Shown piece after piece: positions 60,014 to 64,000 of a DNA stretch of 64,000 bases. The notes beneath the pieces were generated by a model. The model was not told the origin of the DNA. It did no database searches and worked only from the letters and a program-made list of their open reading frames with translations. This DNA is from Pedobacter nutrimenti (GTDB lineage Bacteria > Bacteroidota > Bacteroidia > Sphingobacteriales > Sphingobacteriaceae), in NCBI RefSeq assembly GCF_003208655.1, contig NZ_QKLU01000006.1:248001-312000 (forward strand), given 5' to 3'. Within the stretch, counting starts at the first letter, position 1. Every line of letters starts with the position of its first letter. The translations under genes were made by a program, and so were the position numbers.

Positions 60014-61262
60014 ATATATTCTTTTCCTTGTCCTGATTCATCTGCTGTGTCTGGTGCTGAGTTATGTTGTTTTCCGGGACAATAAACTACTCTTTATTCT
60101 CTCGGAGCTGCTGGTTTTGATTTCTGTTCTCCTTTCCATGAGTATTTACAGGCAGCTGATCCGTCCTTTTGTTTACCTGAAAGAGGGGGTCAATGCCATT
60201 AAAGACCGGGACTTTAATGTGAAGTTCCGGCCAACTGGAAAGCCGGAAATGGATGAGCTGATTGGGGTTTATAACCAGATGATGGATGAGCTGAGGATAG
60301 AAAGGACCAAACAGGAAGAACAACATTTTTTTTTGGAGAAGCTGATCCATACTTCTCCAACAGGAATCGTTATCCTGGATTATGACCACCAGATTAAACA
60401 AATCAACCCTAAAGCAGCTTCGCTGATCGGGGCAGAGCCCGATTTGTTCATCCGCCAGTTCAATGACTTAAAACCCGGACATTCCAGGGTGCTGAAAACC
60501 CCTGGTCTGGCTACCTATAAAATTCAGAAATCGCATTTTATAGACCGGGGTTTTTCCAGGGTGTTTATTCTGATCGAGGAGCTGACCGCCGAGATTTTTG
60601 AGGCAGAAAAAAAGGTTTATGATAAGGTGATCCGCATGATGGCCCATGAGGTGAACAATACCATAGGGCCGGTCAATTCTATTTTAAGCCTAACCCTGGA
60701 CCATCGAGATTTATGGAAAACAGGGGACAAAAGCGCATTGAAAAATGCATTGCAGGTTGCCCTGGAGCGGAACCAGAACCTAAACCTGTTTGTAAGGAAT
60801 TTTGCCGACCTGGTTAAATTGTCTCCGGTGAACAAGCAACAGTTTGATGTGCTGGTGCTGCTGCGTTCAGTGGCCGATTTTATGCAGATACCCGCAGAGA
60901 AAAAGGGGGTGGTTTTTGAATTTGACTTTCCCGCAGCGCCTTTTTACCTATCGGCAGATCTGCAGCAAATGGAACAGGTGCTGATCAATATTCTTAAAAA
61001 CAGCATGGAGGCCATGGATGGGGCAGGAGTAATTTCTTTTTTGGCAGATCAAAAAGAAAGGAAGCTGGTGATTTCGGACAATGGCCGGGGAATTTCTACG
61101 CAGACCGGAGAACAATTGTTCGTGCCTTTTTTTACGACAAAGAAGGACGGACAAGGCATTGGACTTACGCTGGTCAGGGAGGTTTTGTTGAACCATGGTT
61201 TTGAATTCTCCTTATCCAGCCCCGTCCCGGGCCGGACAGATTTTGTGATTTTCCTTCATTAA
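59997..61262 (+). CDS. membrane histidine kinase with HAMP domain
   Basis: This 421-residue sensor kinase starts MNLKTKYILFLVLIHLL. It has two N-terminal transmembrane helices with almost no periplasmic loop, a HAMP-like segment (QLIRPFVYLKEGVNAIKDRDFNVKF) and a PAS-like region (SPTGIVILDYDHQIKQINPKA). The phosphorylation site is His217 in MMAHEVNNTIGPV, followed by the HATPase domain (ILKNSMEAMDGAG, VISDNGRGIS, FFTTKKDGQGIGLTLVREVL). The NtrB/NtrY-like H-box fits its sigma-54 response-regulator partner. The minimal sensor loop suggests a signal from within the membrane. Confidence 0.93.
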   Translation: MNLKTKYILFLVLIHLLCLVLSYVVFRDNKLLFILSELLVLISVLLSMSIYRQLIRPFVYLKEGVNAIKDRDFNVKFRPTGKPEMDELIGVYNQMMDELRIERTKQEEQHFFLEKLIHTSPTGIVILDYDHQIKQINPKAASLIGAEPDLFIRQFNDLKPGHSRVLKTPGLATYKIQKSHFIDRGFSRVFILIEELTAEIFEAEKKVYDKVIRMMAHEVNNTIGPVNSILSLTLDHRDLWKTGDKSALKNALQVALERNQNLNLFVRNFADLVKLSPVNKQQFDVLVLLRSVADFMQIPAEKKGVVFEFDFPAAPFYLSADLQQMEQVLINILKNSMEAMDGAGVISFLADQKERKLVISDNGRGISTQTGEQLFVPFFTTKKDGQGIGLTLVREVLLNHGFEFSLSSPVPGRTDFVIFLH

Positions 61263-61386
61263 GCTTTTTTCTACATTCTTCTTGTCTCTTTTTTTATAGG
61301 ATTGGTCCCTTTTGGCCAGTGCTTCATCTCATTTAAAATTTAAAATGTTCGCTTATAGGTAGTTTTAGGTCATAAATAAAAAGACT

Positions 61387-62697
61387 ATGAGCGTTTTGTT
61401 TAAACATATAATTCTGTTCATTTTTCTTGCCGCTGGTTTTAGTGTTCAGGCACAAGACTCCCTTTACCGGGACCTTCCAAAAACCTGGGACCTTAAAAGC
61501 TGTCTCGGCTATGCCAAAAAGAACAACATTACCATTAACAACTTAAGGTTAAGTGCCAGCAGTGCCCAGCAGGACCTGATTGCCTCTAAAGCGGCCAGGC
61601 TCCCTAATTTATCGGCCAATGTATCCCAGGACCTGACCAATTACAATTCAGGTTTGCAGTCTTCCAGTGGCTATGGCCTGAGCTCCGGACTGACCCTTTT
61701 AAACGGGGGCTACCTGAGCAATAACATCAAGTCCAAAACCTTAAGTGAACAGATTGCCAATCTTTCGGTTCAGGCAGCAGAAAATGACATCAGCCTTCAG
61801 ATTACACAGGCCTATCTGAATATTTTACTCAGCCGGGAAAACATTACTTATCTGAATGATCTGCTGACAACCAGTACCGCACAGGTCACCCAGGCCAACC
61901 AGCAGTTCTCTGCAGGTACCATTGCACAGAAAGACTTGTTGCAGTTAAAGGCAACTTTTGCAAACGATAAATACACCTTAGTTACTGCACAGAACCAGTT
62001 GCAGCAAAATGTGCTGACGCTGAAACAATTGTTGCAATTGCCGACCCGTATTCCTTTTGAGGTGGCCGTTACCGATACCACAAAAATAAATGAACCTTTA
62101 ATGGACCTGGGGACTGCCCAGGAAAAAGCCCTGCAGCAACGACCGGAAATTAAAGGTGCAGCGCTCACTGTACAAATGCAGTCTGCCGAACTGGAAAAGG
62201 CAAAAGCCAGCATCAGGCCTTTACTTAGCCTGAACGGTTCCCTGGGCGCTGGCTACAACAGCAGTAATTTTGGAAGTTACCCCAATCAGCTGAACAGTAC
62301 TTTTAACCAGGCTTTAGGCTTAACCCTTGCCATTCCGATCTTCGACAGAAAGGTCACCAAAACCAATGTGGCCAAAGCAAATATAGGGATCCGGCAAGCG
62401 CAGCTGTCATTAATGGATGCGAAAACCACCTTGACGCAGTCTGTGGAAAAGGCCTACCTGAATGTCCAGAATGCGAACAGCCAGTACCAGGCTGCCAAAG
62501 AGCAGTTTACCTATACAAGCGAGGCCTTGCGGATTTCCGAGGCACAGCTGCGGCTGGGCACGAACAATATTGTGGATTACCTGCAGCAAAAGAATTTGTA
62601 TGTACAGGCCTTGCAGTCTTTTGTGCAGGCAAAATATACGGCAAACCTCTACACTAAAATTTATGATTTCTATACAGGTATTCCAATAACAGAATAA
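61387..62697 (+). CDS. TolC-family outer-membrane efflux channel, second system
   Basis: This 436-residue outer-membrane channel subunit has a signal peptide (MSVLFKHIILFIFLAAGFSVQAQ) and two OEP repeats: TWDLKSCLGYAKKNNITINNLRLSASSAQQDLIASKAARLPNLSANV and LGTAQEKALQQRPEIKGAALTVQMQSAELEKAKASIRPLLSLNGSLG. It ends YTSEALRISEAQLRLGTNNIVDYLQQKNLYVQALQSFVQAKYTANLYTKIYDFYTG. It is not closely similar to the TolC at 53983. It begins the second system, whose adaptor follows after the 105-bp duplication. Confidence 0.92.
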   Translation: MSVLFKHIILFIFLAAGFSVQAQDSLYRDLPKTWDLKSCLGYAKKNNITINNLRLSASSAQQDLIASKAARLPNLSANVSQDLTNYNSGLQSSSGYGLSSGLTLLNGGYLSNNIKSKTLSEQIANLSVQAAENDISLQITQAYLNILLSRENITYLNDLLTTSTAQVTQANQQFSAGTIAQKDLLQLKATFANDKYTLVTAQNQLQQNVLTLKQLLQLPTRIPFEVAVTDTTKINEPLMDLGTAQEKALQQRPEIKGAALTVQMQSAELEKAKASIRPLLSLNGSLGAGYNSSNFGSYPNQLNSTFNQALGLTLAIPIFDRKVTKTNVAKANIGIRQAQLSLMDAKTTLTQSVEKAYLNVQNANSQYQAAKEQFTYTSEALRISEAQLRLGTNNIVDYLQQKNLYVQALQSFVQAKYTANLYTKIYDFYTGIPITE

Positions 62698-62719
62698 GAA
62701 AAGCAATAAATAAACGCAA

Positions 62720-62797
62720 ATGAAACCGACAGCATTAAAGGAAATATTAAAATCGCACCGAGGAATATTTGCTTTAATGCTCAAAGGTTCCATCTGA
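62720..62797 (+). CDS. candidate 25-residue small protein, copy 1
   Basis: ATG at 62720 opens a frame encoding a peptide that begins MKPTALKEILKSHRGIF and ends ALMLKGSI. An A-rich leader (AATAAATAAACGCAA) precedes it and resembles the leader of the downstream adaptor gene. The peptide is basic at the N-terminal half and hydrophobic at the end. It matches no family I know. The frame is kept in both copies, but the inverted repeat inside it could equally explain the conservation, so expression is uncertain. Confidence 0.35.
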   Translation: MKPTALKEILKSHRGIFALMLKGSI

Positions 62798-62824
62798 CAA
62801 AAGAAAAGCAATAAATAAACGCAA

Positions 62825-62902
62825 ATGAAACCGACAGTATTAAAGGAAATATTAAAATCGCACCGAGGAATATTTGCTTTAATGCTCAAAGGTTCCATCT
62901 GA
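62825..62902 (+). CDS. candidate 25-residue small protein, copy 2
   Basis: This is identical to the peptide at 62720 except for Val instead of Ala at residue 5 (GTA for GCA). The spacing between the two start codons is 105 bp, in frame. If translated, both are part of the TolC/adaptor message; if not, the element is an RNA hairpin. The single base change keeps the hairpin pairing as G-U. Confidence 0.35.
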   Translation: MKPTVLKEILKSHRGIFALMLKGSI

Positions 62903-62929
62903 CAAAAGAAAAGAAATAAATATATACAG

Positions 62930-64000
62930 ATGAAAACGAAGAAAATTATATTCATCCTGGCTGGTATCATCGTACTGGGCCTTGGTTATTGGTACTTCGG
63001 GATCCGTGAAAAAGCACAGGTGGTCAGGCTGGAAACAGAAAAACCTAAAATGGGCTATATTTCAGAGAACGTAACAGCAACAGGTAAGGTACAGCCGGTG
63101 GACACCGTGGCTGTCGGTACACAGGTATCGGGTACGATTGCCAAGCTTTATGCAGACTTTAACTCTACAGTGAAAAAGGGCCAATTGCTGGCAGAACTGG
63201 ATAAAACCCTGTTTGTTGCTTCTGTAGACCAGTATAAAGCAAATTTGGCCAGTGCACAAAGCCAATTGGTTTTTCAGCAGGGAAATTATGGCCGGCAAAG
63301 CCAGCTGTATAAAGTGGGGGCCATCAGCAAAGCCGATTATGACAATGCGCTTTATACCTACAATGCGGCAAAAGCATCTGTAAATAGTATTGCGGCGCAA
63401 CTGATGTCTGCACAGAAGAACCTGTCCCTGGCCAGTATTTATTCGCCAATTGATGGTACGGTGTTATCCAGAACGGTTAGCGAGGGCCAGACAGTGGCTG
63501 CAAGTTTCAGTACGCCAACACTTTTTAGTATTGCCAGGGACCTGACCAAAATGCAGGTGCAGGCTTCGGTAGATGAAGCCGATGTGGGTGACATTAAGGT
63601 TGGAGAGCGGGCAGACTTTACCGTGGATGCATTTTTGGACGATACGTTTAAGGGGACGGTACAGGAAATCAGGTTGAGCCCGAAAATTACGTCCAATGTG
63701 GTCACCTATACCACCCTGATCAATACCTCTAATGACGATAAAAAGCTAAAACCTGGTATGACGGCAAACATCACCATCTATGCAAAAGAGGTCAGTAATG
63801 CCATGCTGGTACCGGCTAAAGCATTAAAATTTCTGCCGGATACGACCCTGAAAGATTACAAACTGAACTGGATCAATAAGGAACGAAAGCCAACTTCTCC
63901 GGTTGAAGGTTATGTATGGGTGAAAACAGATGCGCATACCCTGGACCAGAAGAAAATAAAAATTGGAATCAACAACAATACCCAGGTGGAGGTTTTGAGT
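62930..64000 (+). CDS. MacA-like efflux adaptor, N-terminal part (cut by right edge)
   Basis: The frame is open from the ATG at 62930 to the window end (357 codons) without a stop. It encodes a membrane fusion protein with an N-terminal anchor (MKTKKIIFILAGIIVLGLGYWYF). The lipoyl half is VTATGKVQPVDTVAVGTQVSGTIAKLYADFNSTVKKGQLLAELD, and a short coiled-coil hairpin with QSQLYKVGAISKADYDNA follows. The second lipoyl half is LASIYSPIDGTVLSRTVSEGQTVAA, and the beta-barrel continues ADFTVDAFLDDTFKGTVQEIRLSPKIT. The pattern is that of MacA. Downstream genes outside the window are expected to encode a MacB-type ATPase and permease. Confidence 0.92.
   Translation, partial: MKTKKIIFILAGIIVLGLGYWYFGIREKAQVVRLETEKPKMGYISENVTATGKVQPVDTVAVGTQVSGTIAKLYADFNSTVKKGQLLAELDKTLFVASVDQYKANLASAQSQLVFQQGNYGRQSQLYKVGAISKADYDNALYTYNAAKASVNSIAAQLMSAQKNLSLASIYSPIDGTVLSRTVSEGQTVAASFSTPTLFSIARDLTKMQVQASVDEADVGDIKVGERADFTVDAFLDDTFKGTVQEIRLSPKITSNVVTYTTLINTSNDDKKLKPGMTANITIYAKEVSNAMLVPAKALKFLPDTTLKDYKLNWINKERKPTSPVEGYVWVKTDAHTLDQKKIKIGINNNTQVEVLS

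Larger units (their letters stand above)
62696..62905 (+). repeat. 105-bp direct tandem duplication in the efflux operon
   Basis: Two consecutive 105-bp units (62696-62800 and 62801-62905) differ at one base only (C at 62733, T at 62838). Their start (AAGAAAAG) recurs as a third partial copy at 62906 leading to the adaptor gene. Each unit contains the frame of a 25-residue peptide and an inverted repeat (copy 1: 62732-62748 with 62764-62780) forming a 17-bp stem with one mismatch. The duplication must be recent or under selection. Confidence 0.93.

Noticed and set aside
61290..61386. Possible -24/-12 promoter before the second tolC gene
   Set aside because: TTGGCC and GG pairs are present but no GG-N10-GC spacing could be found.
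62410..62970. 186-residue minus-strand open frame crossing the 105-bp repeats
   Set aside because: The repeated segments in its translation are only the reflection of the DNA duplication, and part is antisense to tolC.

Overview
The window comes from a Bacteroidota chromosome, most likely a Pedobacter or a close relative in the Sphingobacteriaceae. The evidence is a T9SS cargo protein with a gliding-motility type C-terminal domain followed by a PorP/SprF protein, TonB-dependent receptors carrying carboxypeptidase-like regulatory domains, several MocR regulators, and promoters of the Bacteroidota TTTG / TAnnTTTG type. No rRNA, tRNA, prophage, insertion sequence or CRISPR array was recognised. 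The first gene (amino acid permease) and the last (MacA-like adaptor) are cut by the window edges.

Region by region. 1-4.4 kb: the permease ends at a bidirectional terminator, facing an IutA-like TonB receptor and its beta-propeller partner. 4.5-8.7 kb: an mdaB/ygiN-like quinone-redox pair, a membrane gene that looks frameshifted, and an exported formylglycine-generating-enzyme-like protein, with three copies of a ~93-bp two-hairpin repeat among them. 8.7-12 kb: an EamA exporter plus ATP-grasp operon, divergent from a MocR regulator. 12-14.6 kb: membrane protein, winged-helix regulator and CreD, marked by two copies of the palindrome ACTTTG-N5-CAAAGT. 14.6-19.1 kb: GNAT/MocR divergent pair, then a retropepsin-like protein and a serine hydrolase. 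19.2-31.1 kb: small exported proteins, a lipocalin-like lipoprotein with an OMP beta-barrel receptor, PepD, a ketopantoate-reductase-like protein and a MacB-type permease. 31.1-38.9 kb: M19 dipeptidase and a 2129-residue alpha-2-macroglobulin with an embedded CarboxypepD/SusC-plug-like segment. 38.9-42.3 kb: small genes and a second MocR/GNAT divergent pair whose upstream motif matches the first. 42.3-43.4 kb: a gene-free, repeat-rich stretch. 43.4-49.5 kb: the T9SS metallohydrolase-like surface protein with PorP/SprF. 49.6-52.5 kb: S41 peptidase, AraC regulator, START protein.

52.7-64 kb: two adjacent efflux systems. The first is adaptor, TolC, ABC ATPase and two permeases, followed by a sigma-54 response regulator and a histidine kinase. 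A good -24/-12 promoter and a candidate enhancer palindrome precede the adaptor gene, so the locus may be a self-contained sigma-54-controlled envelope-stress or drug-efflux module. The second system is TolC and a MacA-like adaptor, separated by a nearly perfect 105-bp tandem duplication. Each copy can encode the same 25-residue peptide and can fold into a 17-bp hairpin.

The elements least explained by known families are the three-copy two-hairpin repeat (4.5-8.7 kb) and the 105-bp duplicated element (62.7-62.9 kb).
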